Shown here piece after piece: positions 49,517-58,847 of a stretch of 64,000 nt of DNA. Source of the stretch: JAVEDQ01 sp035468175 (GTDB lineage: Bacteria > Actinomycetota > Actinomycetes > Frankiales > Frankiaceae); the NCBI GenBank assembly GCA_035468175.1, contig DATITC010000016.1, positions 29,092 to 93,091 on the forward strand, written 5' to 3'. Position 1 is the stretch's first letter, and each line of letters starts with the position of its first letter. The notes beneath the pieces were generated by a model that was not told the DNA's origin, did no database searches, and worked only from the letters and a program-made list of their open reading frames with translations. The position numbers and the translations under genes are program-made.

Positions 49517-51990
49517 TGACGATCGCCCCCGAACGACGGTCGAACGACGGCGGGGACAGCGCCCCGCCGCCCGAGGACCTCGTCACCCTGACCATCGACG
49601 ACATCGAGGTGTCGGTCCCGAAGGGCACGCTGATCATCCGGGCGGCCGAGATGCTCGGCATCCAGATCCCGCGGTTCTGCGACCACCCGCTGCTCGACCC
49701 GGTCGGCGCCTGCCGGCAGTGCATCGTCGAGGTGGAGGGCCAGCGCAAGCCGCTCACCGCCTGCACGAGCACGGTCTCGCCGGACATGGTGGTGAAGACG
49801 CAGCTGACCAGCGCCGTGGCCGAGAAGGCACAGCAAGGCACGCTGGAAATGCTGCTGATGAACCACCCGCTCGACTGCCCGGTCTGCGACAAGGGCGGCG
49901 AGTGCCCGTTGCAGAACCAGGCGCTCTCACATGGCAACGCGGAGTCCCGCTTCCGGGACGTCAAGCGGACCTTCCCGAAGCCCATCGCGATCTCCACCCA
50001 GGTGCTGCTCGACCGGGAGCGGTGCGTGCTGTGCGCGCGCTGCACCCGCTTCTCCGAACAGATCGCCGGCGACCCGTTCATCGGACTGTTCGAGCGTGGC
50101 GCGCTGCAGCAGGTGGCGGTCTACGAGGACGAGCCGTTCTCGTCCTACTTCTCCGGCAACACCGTGCAGATCTGCCCGGTGGGTGCACTGACCGGCGCGA
50201 GCTACCGCTTCCGGTCGCGACCGTTCGACCTGGTGTCGACGCCGACCGCGTGTGAGCACTGCGCCTCCGGGTGCTCCCAGCGCACCGATCACCGTCGCGG
50301 CCGCGTCCTGCGGCGTCTGGCCGGGGACGACCCCGAGGTCAACGAGGAGTGGAACTGCGACAAGGGTCGCTGGGCCTTCCAGTACACGATGGAGCGGGAC
50401 CGGATCACCGCCCCGCTGATCCGCAACCCGGAGACCGGTGAGCAGTTCGAGGTCAGCTGGTCCGATGCGCTCGAGTACGCCGCCAGCGGGCTGCGCGAGG
50501 CGGCGCAGGACGGCGGTGCAGCCGTGCTCGCCGGCGGACGGCACACGGTCGAGGACGCCGCTGCCTACGGCGCGTTCGCCCGGCAGGCGCTGGGAACCGG
50601 AGACGTCGACTTCCGCATCCGACCGCACTCCGACGAAGAGGCGGCGTTCCTGCGCTCGCACGTGCAGGGGCGGCCGCTCGAGGTGACCTACGCCGACCTC
50701 AACCGGGCCAGCGCGGTGCTGCTGGTCGCGTTCGAGCCGGAGGAGGAGTCGCCCATCGTCTTCCTGCGGCTGCGCAAGGCTGCCCGCAAGCGCGGTCTGA
50801 AGGTCGCGAGCCTGGCCCCGCTGACCACGCCCAGCGTCATCAAGACGATGGGGTCGCTCATCCGGTGCGCGCCGGGTGACGAGCCCGGGGTGCTCGATGA
50901 GCTGAACCTGCCCGCAGGCGCGGTCGTGCTGGTCGGCGAGCGGTTGGCCGAGGTGCCCGGTGGGTTCTCCGCCGTGTCCCGCCTCGCCGCCCGTACCGGT
51001 GCCCGCATCGCCTGGATCCCGCGGCGGGCGGGTGAGCGGGGCGCGGTCGAGGTCGGTCTGCTTCCGCGGCCCGGCGCCCGGGACACGAGTGCCATCGTCG
51101 CGGCTGCCGCGAACGGAGAGCTCGATGGGCTCCTCGTCGGCGCCGTGGACCCGGCTGACCTGCCTGACCCGGCGCTCGCCGCCGAGGCGTTCTCGCGGGT
51201 GCCGTTCGTGGTCAGCCTGGAGCTGCGGCACTCCGCCGTCACCGCCGTCGCCGACGTCGTCTTCCCGGTCTCGCCGACCAGCGAGAAGGCGGGGACCTTC
51301 CTCGACTGGGAGGGCCGGGAACGGCCGATGGCGCAGGCGCTCGACCCCGGTACCAGCCTCACCGACCTGCGGGTGCTGCACCTGCTGGCCAGCGAGATGG
51401 GCGTCGACCTCGGGCTGCCGTCGGTGGACGCGGCCCGCGAGGCGATCCGGAACGGCTTCGTCCGGCGGCCAAGGCTCGAACCCGGTGCCGAGGTCGACGG
51501 TGCCCCCGATGTGGCCGCCGCCGAGCGCGTCACCCCCGATGTCGGGCACGCCGTGCTGACCACCTGGCACTGGCTGCTCGACGACGGACGGATGCAGGAC
51601 GGCGAGCCGCACCTGGCCGGGACCCGGAAGGCGCCCCGGCTGCACCTGTCCGGGACGACCGCGGCCGAGATCGGGGCCACCCCCGGCGTCCCGGTCACGG
51701 TCTCGACCGACCGCGGATCGGTCACGCTGCCGCTGGTGATCGCCGACCTGCCCGACCGCGTGGTCTGGCTGCCGACGTTCTCGCCCGGCTCGCACGTCCG
51801 CGCCGACCTCGGGGCCTCGACCGGCTCCGTGGTCCGGATCGCCGTGGCACCGCCGAGCGGGCCGATCCTGGCCGGCACTTCAGGGGCTTCCGAGGCTTCA
51901 GGGGCTCCAGAGGCTTCGGCTGGTTCAGCACAGACCGGCGCGTCAGTGCCGCCGTCGCCAGCCGGCATTGCAGGATCGGAGGCGTCATGA
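49516..51990 (+). CDS. nuoG: NADH-quinone oxidoreductase subunit G
   Basis: 824 residues. 2Fe-2S ligands in FCDHPLLDPVGACRQC, then CPVCDKGGECPLQ, and two 4Fe-4S motifs (CVLCARCTRF; TACEHCASGCSQ). A molybdopterin-type domain without cofactor ligands follows. The C-terminus ends in a low-complexity run of GAS/EAS/GAP units from ~12-bp repeats near 51880-51930, unlike the rest. Its stop overlaps nuoH (ATGA). Confidence 0.94.
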   Translation: MTIAPERRSNDGGDSAPPPEDLVTLTIDDIEVSVPKGTLIIRAAEMLGIQIPRFCDHPLLDPVGACRQCIVEVEGQRKPLTACTSTVSPDMVVKTQLTSAVAEKAQQGTLEMLLMNHPLDCPVCDKGGECPLQNQALSHGNAESRFRDVKRTFPKPIAISTQVLLDRERCVLCARCTRFSEQIAGDPFIGLFERGALQQVAVYEDEPFSSYFSGNTVQICPVGALTGASYRFRSRPFDLVSTPTACEHCASGCSQRTDHRRGRVLRRLAGDDPEVNEEWNCDKGRWAFQYTMERDRITAPLIRNPETGEQFEVSWSDALEYAASGLREAAQDGGAAVLAGGRHTVEDAAAYGAFARQALGTGDVDFRIRPHSDEEAAFLRSHVQGRPLEVTYADLNRASAVLLVAFEPEEESPIVFLRLRKAARKRGLKVASLAPLTTPSVIKTMGSLIRCAPGDEPGVLDELNLPAGAVVLVGERLAEVPGGFSAVSRLAARTGARIAWIPRRAGERGAVEVGLLPRPGARDTSAIVAAAANGELDGLLVGAVDPADLPDPALAAEAFSRVPFVVSLELRHSAVTAVADVVFPVSPTSEKAGTFLDWEGRERPMAQALDPGTSLTDLRVLHLLASEMGVDLGLPSVDAAREAIRNGFVRRPRLEPGAEVDGAPDVAAAERVTPDVGHAVLTTWHWLLDDGRMQDGEPHLAGTRKAPRLHLSGTTAAEIGATPGVPVTVSTDRGSVTLPLVIADLPDRVVWLPTFSPGSHVRADLGASTGSVVRIAVAPPSGPILAGTSGASEASGAPEASAGSAQTGASVPPSPAGIAGSEAS

Positions 51991-53402
51991 CCCCAAGCCT
52001 GCTGGCTGCGCCCGCGCAGGAGCCGCCGGACCTCACCAGCTTCGGTAGCGAGCCGTTCTGGATGATCCTCGTCAAGGTGATCGCGGTGTTCGCGATCCTC
52101 GTCGTCCTGACCTTGTTCACGATCGTGGCGGAGCGCCGGGTCGTGGCACGCATGCAGCAGCGCATCGGACCGAACCGGGTGGGTCCGCAGGGCTCCCTGC
52201 AGAGCCTCGCCGACGGCATCAAGCTGATGCTGAAGGAAGACATCATCCCGACGCTGGCGGACAAGCCGGTCTACCTGCTGGCCCCGATCTTCTCGGCGGT
52301 GCCGGCGTTCCTCGCGTTCAGCGTCGTGCCGTTCGGTCCCGAGGTCTCGATCGCCGGACACAAGACGGCGCTGCAACTCACCGACCTGCCGGTCGGGGTG
52401 CTGTTCATCCTCGCCTGCTCGGGGCTCGGCGTGTACGGGATCATCCTGTCCGGCTGGTCGTCCGGCTCCACCTATCCGCTGCTCGGCTCGCTGCGTTCGG
52501 CGGCCCAGGTGATCAGCTACGAGGTCGCGATGGGGCTCTCCCTCGTCGCGGTTTTCCTCTACTCCGGCACCCTGTCGACCAGCGGCATCGTGGCCAGCCA
52601 GGCGCACGGCTCGTCTGCCAGCCTGTTCGGCATCGACTTCACGTTGCCGTCCTGGTATGCGATCACGCTGCCGGTCTCGTTCGTCATCTACTGCATCTGC
52701 ATGGTCGGCGAGACCAACCGCGCGCCGTTCGACCTCGCCGAGGCGGAGTCCGAGCTGGTCGGCGGCTTCCACACGGAATACTCGTCGATCAAGTTCGCGC
52801 TGTTCTTCCTCGCCGAGTACATCAACATGGTCACCGTGTCGGCGCTGGCCACGACGTTGTTCCTCGGCGGATGGCGGGCCCCGTGGCCGCTCTCGATCTG
52901 GAACGGCGCGAACAGCGGCTGGCTGCCCATGGTCTGGTTCGTCCTGAAGGTGCTCGGGTTCCTGTTCTTCTTCATCTGGCTGCGGGGGACCCTGCCCCGG
53001 ATGCGCTACGACCAGTTCATGAACCTGGGCTGGAAGATCCTCATCCCGGGGGCCCTCGTCTGGACGCTTATGGTCGCCACCGTGCGGACGCTGCAGGACA
53101 ACGTGTCCAACCGCGGCCCGTGGCTCACCGTGGCGGCGATCATCGCGTCGATCGCGCTGGTCGTCCTGCTGATCGACCCCGGCGCCCGGAAGCGGCGGGA
53201 GCGCGAGGAGCAGGCCGAGCAGGAGAAGCAGGCCAACGCCCCGACGCTCGACGACATCCCGTGGCCGCCGCGGGCGAAGACGGAGCGACCCGTCCTCACC
53301 TCCGCGGGGACCGGCTGGCCGACCTCGGCTCCGCCAACGTCTCCGCCGCCGGCCTCCCCGCCGCCGGATTCGCCCCCGCCCGGCTTCTCGAAGAGGACCT
53401 GA
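51987..53402 (+). CDS. nuoH: NADH-quinone oxidoreductase subunit H
   Basis: 471 residues, eight membrane helices. RRVVARMQQRIGPNRVGPQG, the acidic loop ETNRAPFDLAEAESELVGGFH, and EYSSIKFALFFLAEYIN are diagnostic; it connects the peripheral and membrane arms and forms part of the quinone site. The final ~70 residues are a cytoplasmic Glu-rich then Pro-rich tail. Confidence 0.96.
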   Translation: MTPSLLAAPAQEPPDLTSFGSEPFWMILVKVIAVFAILVVLTLFTIVAERRVVARMQQRIGPNRVGPQGSLQSLADGIKLMLKEDIIPTLADKPVYLLAPIFSAVPAFLAFSVVPFGPEVSIAGHKTALQLTDLPVGVLFILACSGLGVYGIILSGWSSGSTYPLLGSLRSAAQVISYEVAMGLSLVAVFLYSGTLSTSGIVASQAHGSSASLFGIDFTLPSWYAITLPVSFVIYCICMVGETNRAPFDLAEAESELVGGFHTEYSSIKFALFFLAEYINMVTVSALATTLFLGGWRAPWPLSIWNGANSGWLPMVWFVLKVLGFLFFFIWLRGTLPRMRYDQFMNLGWKILIPGALVWTLMVATVRTLQDNVSNRGPWLTVAAIIASIALVVLLIDPGARKRREREEQAEQEKQANAPTLDDIPWPPRAKTERPVLTSAGTGWPTSAPPTSPPPASPPPDSPPPGFSKRT

Positions 53403-53405
53403 CCC

Positions 53406-54059
53406 GTGCTCGACAGCGTCAAGGGCTTCGGCCTGACCTTCGGAACGATGTTCAAGAAGGTCACCACCGAGCTCTATCCCGAGGAGAAGAAGCCGACCGC
53501 CCCGCGCTACCACGGGCGGCACGTGCTGAATCGGCACCCGGACGGGCTGGAGAAGTGCATCGGCTGCGAGTTGTGTGCCTGGGCCTGCCCGGCCGACGCG
53601 ATCTACGTCGAGGGCGGCGACAACACCGACGAGGAGCGCTACTCCCCGGGAGAGCGGTTCGGCCGGATCTATCAGATCAACTACCTGCGCTGCATCTTCT
53701 GCGGGTTGTGCATCGAGGCGTGTCCGACCCGCGCGCTGACCATGAGCAACGAGTACGAGCTCGCCGACGACAGCCGCACCGACCTGATCTTCACGAAGGA
53801 GCAGCTGCTCGCACCGCTGCGCGCCGGCATGGAGGTGCCACCGCACCCGATGCGGTTGGGCGAGACCGAGCAGGACTACTACGCACCGGCGGTGGCCACG
53901 GCTCCCGATGTCCCGTCCGGGGCGCACGAGGGCCGGCACACCACCGGTGACGGCCGGACCAGCGTGGACGTGCCCGGTCCGCCGGGAACCGCGGAAGCGG
54001 CCTCGACGCGCGGCCAGATGGCCCGGGTCAGCCGCCGCAGGAAGGACGCCCGGAAGTGA
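53406..54059 (+). CDS. nuoI: NADH-quinone oxidoreductase subunit I
   Basis: 217 residues with two 4Fe-4S motifs, KCIGCELCAWACPADAI and CIFCGLCIEACPTRAL, that carry electrons to N2. The C-terminus is a variable extension. GTG start three bases after the nuoH stop; it overlaps nuoJ. Confidence 0.95.
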   Translation: MLDSVKGFGLTFGTMFKKVTTELYPEEKKPTAPRYHGRHVLNRHPDGLEKCIGCELCAWACPADAIYVEGGDNTDEERYSPGERFGRIYQINYLRCIFCGLCIEACPTRALTMSNEYELADDSRTDLIFTKEQLLAPLRAGMEVPPHPMRLGETEQDYYAPAVATAPDVPSGAHEGRHTTGDGRTSVDVPGPPGTAEAASTRGQMARVSRRRKDARK

Positions 54060-54919
54060 CATCCCATCTGCTCGCCGAGGCGGTCACCCGCACGAGTACC
54101 GGCGAGGCCGTGGTCTTCTGGTTCCTCGCGCCGGTCGCACTCGCCGCCGCACTCGGCATGGTGCTGTCCAAGAACACGGTGCACGCCGCCCTGTGGCTGG
54201 TGCTGGTGATGTTCTGCCTGGCCGTGTTTTACGTGGTCCAGCAGGCCCCGTTCCTCGGCGCCGTGCAGGTGATCGTCTACGCCGGCGCGATCATGGTGTT
54301 GTTCCTGTTCGTGGTGATGCTGGTCGGGGTGGACTACTCCGAGTCGCTGACCGAGACACTGCGCGGACAGCGGGTCACCGCGATCCTGCTCGCGCTCGGA
54401 TTCGGGGCGCTGCTGCTGCTCCCGATCGCCCGGGCGGTCACCAACACCACGGCAAAGGGGCTGGGTGAGGCCGGCTTCAACGACAACGTCGGCGCCATCG
54501 CCCGGGTCCTGTTCACCAAGTACGTCTTCGCATTCGAGGTCGTCTCCGCGCTGCTGATCGTCGCCGCGGTCGGCGCGATGGTGCTCGGCCACCGCGACCT
54601 GCGCGGCACCCGCCTCTCCCAGCGCGAACAGTCGCTCCGTCGTTTCGCCGACCCGGACAGGCAGGCGAGCCCACTCCCTGGTCCGGGTGTGTACGCGCTG
54701 CACGACGCGGTCGACCGGCCGGCGCTGCTCCCCGACGGAAGCGCCGCGCCGACGAGCGTCACCACCGAGTACGCCGACGGCATCGACGAGGCCTACCAGG
54801 AAGTGATCGCCGAGACGGGCGGGCCGATGCCGATCGAGGGCAGCCGCACCGCGGCCGGCTCGGGGGCCTACGGGCAGAGCTCGTCGCGCCCCGTTGGAAG
54901 CGGAGGGGACGACACGTGA
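54056..54919 (+). CDS. nuoJ: NADH-quinone oxidoreductase subunit J
   Basis: 287 residues. Five membrane helices in the first ~180 residues (including FLGAVQVIVYAGAIMVLFLF, the segment with the pi-bulge glycine/tyrosine), then a ~100-residue soluble tail not found in E. coli NuoJ but usual in actinomycetes. GTG overlaps nuoI; its stop overlaps nuoK. Confidence 0.94.
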   Translation: MTSHLLAEAVTRTSTGEAVVFWFLAPVALAAALGMVLSKNTVHAALWLVLVMFCLAVFYVVQQAPFLGAVQVIVYAGAIMVLFLFVVMLVGVDYSESLTETLRGQRVTAILLALGFGALLLLPIARAVTNTTAKGLGEAGFNDNVGAIARVLFTKYVFAFEVVSALLIVAAVGAMVLGHRDLRGTRLSQREQSLRRFADPDRQASPLPGPGVYALHDAVDRPALLPDGSAAPTSVTTEYADGIDEAYQEVIAETGGPMPIEGSRTAAGSGAYGQSSSRPVGSGGDDT

Positions 54920-55215
54920 ACCCGGCCAACTACCTGCTGCTCTCCGCAGCGCTGTTCACCATCGGGACCGTGGGCGTTCTCGTCCGCAGCAACGCGCTGG
55001 TGATCTTCATGAGCATCGAGCTGATGCTCAACGCGGTCAACCTGACCCTGGTGACCTTCTCCCGGATCAACGGGAGCCTCGACGGCCAGATCATCGCGTT
55101 CTTCGTGATGGTCGTGGCCGCCGCCGAGGTGGTCGTCGGCCTCGCCATCATCGTCACGATCTTCCGGACGCGAGCGTCCGCATCGGTCGACGACACCAAC
55201 CTGCTGAAGTACTGA
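54916..55215 (+). CDS. nuoK: NADH-quinone oxidoreductase subunit K
   Basis: 99 residues, three helices: YLLLSAALFTIGTVGVLV, NALVIFMSIELMLNAVNLTL (with the essential membrane glutamate), and FFVMVVAAAEVVVGLAIIV (second glutamate). Normal length. Confidence 0.96.
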   Translation: MNPANYLLLSAALFTIGTVGVLVRSNALVIFMSIELMLNAVNLTLVTFSRINGSLDGQIIAFFVMVVAAAEVVVGLAIIVTIFRTRASASVDDTNLLKY

Positions 55216-55226
55216 GGGGCGTCAGC

Positions 55227-55250
55227 GTGATTCCGGAAGGTAGGGCGTGA
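55227..55250 (+). CDS. Micro-ORF before nuoL (7 residues)
   Basis: GTG at 55227, reads MIPEGRA, and its TGA overlaps the nuoL GTG as GTGA. It is weaker than the others because nuoL has its own GGAAGGTAGG. Listed because it repeats the junction pattern. Confidence 0.25.
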   Translation: MIPEGRA

Positions 55251-57190
55251 CTCTTCTCGCGGCCCAACAGCTGCAGGCCACCAACGCGACGGGTTCGTTC
55301 TCCCTGCTTTGGCTCCTCGTCGCGCTCCCCTTGCTGGGGGCGGCGGTGCTGCTGCTCGGTGGACGGCGCCTCGACCGCTTCGGGCACCTCTTCGCGACGG
55401 CGATGGCGCTCGTCCCGTTTGTGATCGGGCTGGCCTGCTTCTTCGGGCTGCTGAGCAAGCCCGGCGACGAACGGTCAGTGAGCCAGCATCTGTGGACCTG
55501 GATCCCGGTCAACGCCTTTCAGGTCGACTTCGGGTTGCAGTTCGACCAGCTCTCCGCCTTGTTCGTCCTGCTGATCACCGGTGTCGGATCGCTGATCCAC
55601 ATCTACTCGATCGGCTACATGGCGCACGACCCGGGTCGACGGAGGTTTTTCGCCTTCCTGAACCTGTTCCTGGCCTCGATGCTGGTGCTGGTGCTCGGGA
55701 ACTCGTTCCTGGTGCTCTACCTGGGCTGGGAGATGGTCGGCCTCTCCTCCTACCTGCTGATCCAGTTCTGGATCGACCGCAGCACCGCCGCGACCGCGGC
55801 CAACAAGGCCTTCTACATGAACCGCATCGGCGACGTCGGGCTCGCGCTCGCGGTCATGCTGATGTTCGCCACGGTCGGCAGCACCAACTTCGCCCAGGTC
55901 TTCGGCGCCGCCGCGGCCGGCTCGATCACCAAGGCGACGCTCACCGCGCTGGGTCTGCTCCTCCTGCTCGGGGCCTGCGGGAAGAGCGGTCAGTTCCCGC
56001 TGCAGGGATGGCTGCCCGACGCCATGGAGGGCCCGACCCCCGTCTCCGCCCTGATCCACGCGGCGACCATGGTCACGGCCGGGGTGTACCTGATCGCCCG
56101 CGCGAACCCGATCTTCGACGGCACGCAGGCGGCCCGGACCGTGGTCCTCATCGTTGGTGCGATCACGCTCCTGTACGGCTGTTTCATCGGCGCGGCTTAC
56201 GACGACATCAAGAAGGTTTTCGCCTACTCGACGGTCAGCCAGATCGGCTACATGTTCGTCGCGGTGGGCCTCGGGCCGGCGGGTTACGCGATCGGCATCA
56301 TCCACCTGCTGGCGCACGGCTTCTTCAAGGCCGGACTGTTCCTCGGCGCTGGGTCGGTCATGCACGCGATGAATGACACCGTCAACGCCCGCCGCTTCGG
56401 CGGCCTGTGGCGGGTCATGCCGATCACCTGGATCACCACCGGGTTCGGCTACCTCGCGATCATCGGCTTCCCGCCCTTCTCCGGCTTCTTCACGAAGGAC
56501 AAGATCATCGAGGCGGCCTTCGACAAGGGCGGCACGAGCGGCACGATTCTCGGTCTCGTCACTCTGCTCGGCGCCGGCCTCACCGCGTTCTACATGACCC
56601 GGATCATGGTGATGACCTTCCATGGCAAGCGCCGCTGGACGCCGGACATGCACCCGCACGAGGCGCCCAAGAGCATGACCGGTCCGATGGTCGTCCTGGC
56701 GATCGGGTCGCTGTTCGCGGGTGGGCTGATGTACCTCGGTGGTGCCGTGCAGAACTGGCTCGACCCCGTCGTCGGGCAGTCGGCGGAAGTGGGTCTGCAC
56801 ACCGTCTCGCCGGTCGTGCTCACACTGCTGACGCTGCTGGTGGCGGCCGGTGGCGTCGCCGCCGGCGTCCTCTTGTTCGAACGAAGGGCGGTGCCGGTGC
56901 TGGCGCCCAGCCAGGTCGCCCTGCTGACGAAGGCGAACCGTCGCAACCTCTACACCGACACGGCGAACGAAGCGCTGTTCATGCGGCCCGGTCAGTGGCT
57001 GACCCGGTTGCTGGTGTTCGCCGACAACTTCGGTGTCGACGGTGCGGTGCGCGGCATCGCCGCCGGGGTGGGCGGCCTGTCCGGTCGCGCCCGTCGTCTG
57101 CAGACCGGATTCGTCCGCTCCTACGCGCTGTCGATGCTGGGCGGTGCGGTGCTCGTCGCCGGCGCCCTGATGCTCGCGAAGGTCGGCTGA
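55247..57190 (+). CDS. nuoL: NADH-quinone oxidoreductase subunit L
   Basis: 647 residues, antiporter-like subunit with 14-16 helices and the lateral helix. LGWEMVGLSSYLLIQFW (key Glu), GKSGQFPLQGWLPDAMEGPT (Lys), and LIHAATMVTAGVYLIAR are conserved. The start is GTG 55247. The stop lies inside the first unit of an 18-bp repeat. Confidence 0.95.
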   Translation: MTLLAAQQLQATNATGSFSLLWLLVALPLLGAAVLLLGGRRLDRFGHLFATAMALVPFVIGLACFFGLLSKPGDERSVSQHLWTWIPVNAFQVDFGLQFDQLSALFVLLITGVGSLIHIYSIGYMAHDPGRRRFFAFLNLFLASMLVLVLGNSFLVLYLGWEMVGLSSYLLIQFWIDRSTAATAANKAFYMNRIGDVGLALAVMLMFATVGSTNFAQVFGAAAAGSITKATLTALGLLLLLGACGKSGQFPLQGWLPDAMEGPTPVSALIHAATMVTAGVYLIARANPIFDGTQAARTVVLIVGAITLLYGCFIGAAYDDIKKVFAYSTVSQIGYMFVAVGLGPAGYAIGIIHLLAHGFFKAGLFLGAGSVMHAMNDTVNARRFGGLWRVMPITWITTGFGYLAIIGFPPFSGFFTKDKIIEAAFDKGGTSGTILGLVTLLGAGLTAFYMTRIMVMTFHGKRRWTPDMHPHEAPKSMTGPMVVLAIGSLFAGGLMYLGGAVQNWLDPVVGQSAEVGLHTVSPVVLTLLTLLVAAGGVAAGVLLFERRAVPVLAPSQVALLTKANRRNLYTDTANEALFMRPGQWLTRLLVFADNFGVDGAVRGIAAGVGGLSGRARRLQTGFVRSYALSMLGGAVLVAGALMLAKVG

Positions 57191-57258
57191 TGGCGACCCT
57201 GAAGCTGATGGCGACCGTGAAGCTGATGGCAACCGTGAAGCCGATGGCAACCGTGAAC
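57187..57258 (+). repeat. Four 18-bp tandem units between nuoL and nuoM
   Basis: Units begin at 57187, 57205, 57223 and 57241; consensus CTGATGGCGACCGTGAAG. The first unit contains the nuoL stop codon and the start of a micro-ORF that reads the other units in frame. Confidence 0.95.
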
Positions 57259-57273
57259 GGAGCCGCCCGGTGA
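57190..57273 (+). CDS. 27-residue repeat micro-ORF linking nuoL and nuoM
   Basis: ATG at 57190 shares its A with the nuoL stop (TGATG); the TGA at 57271-57273 overlaps the nuoM GTG (GTGA). It encodes MATLKL, MATVKL, MATVKP, MATVNG and AAR. It is thus fully tiled between the two subunit genes and coupled on both sides. Either it is a relay that keeps ribosomes moving over a duplicated segment, or a small basic peptide. Translation is inferred from geometry. Confidence 0.45.
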   Translation: MATLKLMATVKLMATVKPMATVNGAAR

Positions 57274-58847
57274 ACGCCGTCGACACCTCCGGGGTGCCCT
57301 GGCTGACCATCCTCCTGCTCGTCCCGGCGATCGGCGCGGTGCTGGTCGCCGCGCTGCCACGGAGCCGACCGCTGCTGGCCAAGCAGGTCACGCTGGGGAT
57401 CACGCTGGTCGAGCTCGTGCTGACCATCGCGATGTGCGTCCAGTTCCACCAGGGCCAGCAGGGTTTCCAGTTCGGCCAGAAGTACAACTGGATCAAGGCT
57501 TTCGGCGTCTCCTACGCGGTCGGCGTCGACGGCATCGCGCTGGTGCTGATCGCGCTGTCCGCTGTCCTGGTACCCGTCGTGGTGTTGGCGTCCTGGGACG
57601 AGATCGACGAGCTCGAGGCGGCCGGCCGCCGGTCCGCGTCGACGTTCTTCGCGCTGCTGCTGACGCTGCAGGCGGCGATGGTGGGCGTCTTCGCCTCGCT
57701 GGACGTCTTCCTCTTCTACGTCTTCTTCGAAGCGATGCTCATCCCGATGTACTTCATCATCGGGAGCTACGGCGGGCCGCAGCGCGCCTACGCGGCCGTG
57801 AAGTTCCTGCTTTACAGCCTGTTCGGCGGGCTCTTGATGCTGGCCGCGGTGATCGGTCTGTACGTCGTCGCCAGCCAGCAGCTCAAGGGCGGCGGCACGT
57901 TCGACTTCACCCTGCTCCGGCAGATGAACATTTCGACCGGCGTGCAGCGGTTGTTGTTCCTCGGCTTCTTCATCGCCTTTGCGATCAAGGCTCCGCTGTT
58001 CCCCTTCCACACGTGGTTGCCGGACGCCGGTGCCGAGTCGCCGGTCGGCGGGGCGGTGCTGCTGGTCGGCGTGCTGGACAAGGTCGGCACCTTCGGCCTC
58101 ATCCGTTACTGCATTCCGCTCTTCCCCCAAGCCTCTCGCTACTTCGCACCGCTGGTGCTGGCGCTGGCGGTGGTCGGCATCTTCTACGGGGCTCTGCTGG
58201 CCATCGGCCAACGCGACATGAAGCGGCTCGTCGCCTACACCTCGGTCGCCCACTTCGGCTTCATCGCTCTCGGCACGTTCGCGCTGACCAGCCAGGGCGG
58301 CACCGGTGCGGTGCTGTACATGGTCAACCATGGCCTGTCGACCGGCGCGTTGTTCTTCGTCGTCGGATTCCTCATCCGGCGCCGCGGCACCCGGGACGTC
58401 GACGGCTACGGCGGCATGTTCCAGGTGACGCCGCTGCTCGCCGGTTGCTTCCTGTTCGCCGGCCTGTCGGCGCTCTCGCTGCCCGGGATGTCCACCTTCG
58501 TCAGTGAGTTCCTGGTGCTGGTCGGGACGTTCACCCGCTACCGGGCGCTCGCCATCGTGGCCACGGTCGGGATCGTGCTCGCCGCGATCTACGTGCTCTA
58601 CCTGTTCCAGCGGACGATGACCGGCCCGTTGAAGGTGCCGGAGCTGCGGAACGCGAAGGACCTGTCGCTGCGGGAGTCGTTCGCTCTCGCGCCGCTGATC
58701 GCCCTCATCGTCGTCCTTGGGATCTACCCGAAGCCGCTGCTGGACACGATCACCCCCGCGGTGACCGCCACCTACCAGCAGGCGGGCCAGACCGACCCGC
58801 CACCGACGGCCCATTACCCAGCCACGGCATCCGGAGCTCACCCGTGA
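57270..58847 (+). CDS. nuoM: NADH-quinone oxidoreductase subunit M
   Basis: 525 residues, second antiporter-like subunit. FYVFFEAMLIPMYFIIGSYG (Glu), KAPLFPFHTWLPDAGAESPV (Lys), and VAYTSVAHFGFIALG are conserved. The GTG start overlaps the repeat micro-ORF stop and has no clear Shine-Dalgarno, so translation may depend on coupling. Its stop overlaps nuoN. Confidence 0.95.
   Translation: MNAVDTSGVPWLTILLLVPAIGAVLVAALPRSRPLLAKQVTLGITLVELVLTIAMCVQFHQGQQGFQFGQKYNWIKAFGVSYAVGVDGIALVLIALSAVLVPVVVLASWDEIDELEAAGRRSASTFFALLLTLQAAMVGVFASLDVFLFYVFFEAMLIPMYFIIGSYGGPQRAYAAVKFLLYSLFGGLLMLAAVIGLYVVASQQLKGGGTFDFTLLRQMNISTGVQRLLFLGFFIAFAIKAPLFPFHTWLPDAGAESPVGGAVLLVGVLDKVGTFGLIRYCIPLFPQASRYFAPLVLALAVVGIFYGALLAIGQRDMKRLVAYTSVAHFGFIALGTFALTSQGGTGAVLYMVNHGLSTGALFFVVGFLIRRRGTRDVDGYGGMFQVTPLLAGCFLFAGLSALSLPGMSTFVSEFLVLVGTFTRYRALAIVATVGIVLAAIYVLYLFQRTMTGPLKVPELRNAKDLSLRESFALAPLIALIVVLGIYPKPLLDTITPAVTATYQQAGQTDPPPTAHYPATASGAHP

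Noticed and set aside
50688..54062. An open frame of 1124 codons on the minus strand opposite nuoG-nuoI
   Set aside because: It is antisense to strongly conserved complex I genes, has extreme Arg/Gly/Asp composition and no domain; long antisense frames are expected at this GC content. The same applies to long minus frames at 854-2965, 3576-5072, 14899-17082, 20748-22457, 55475-57496 and 56979-58904.
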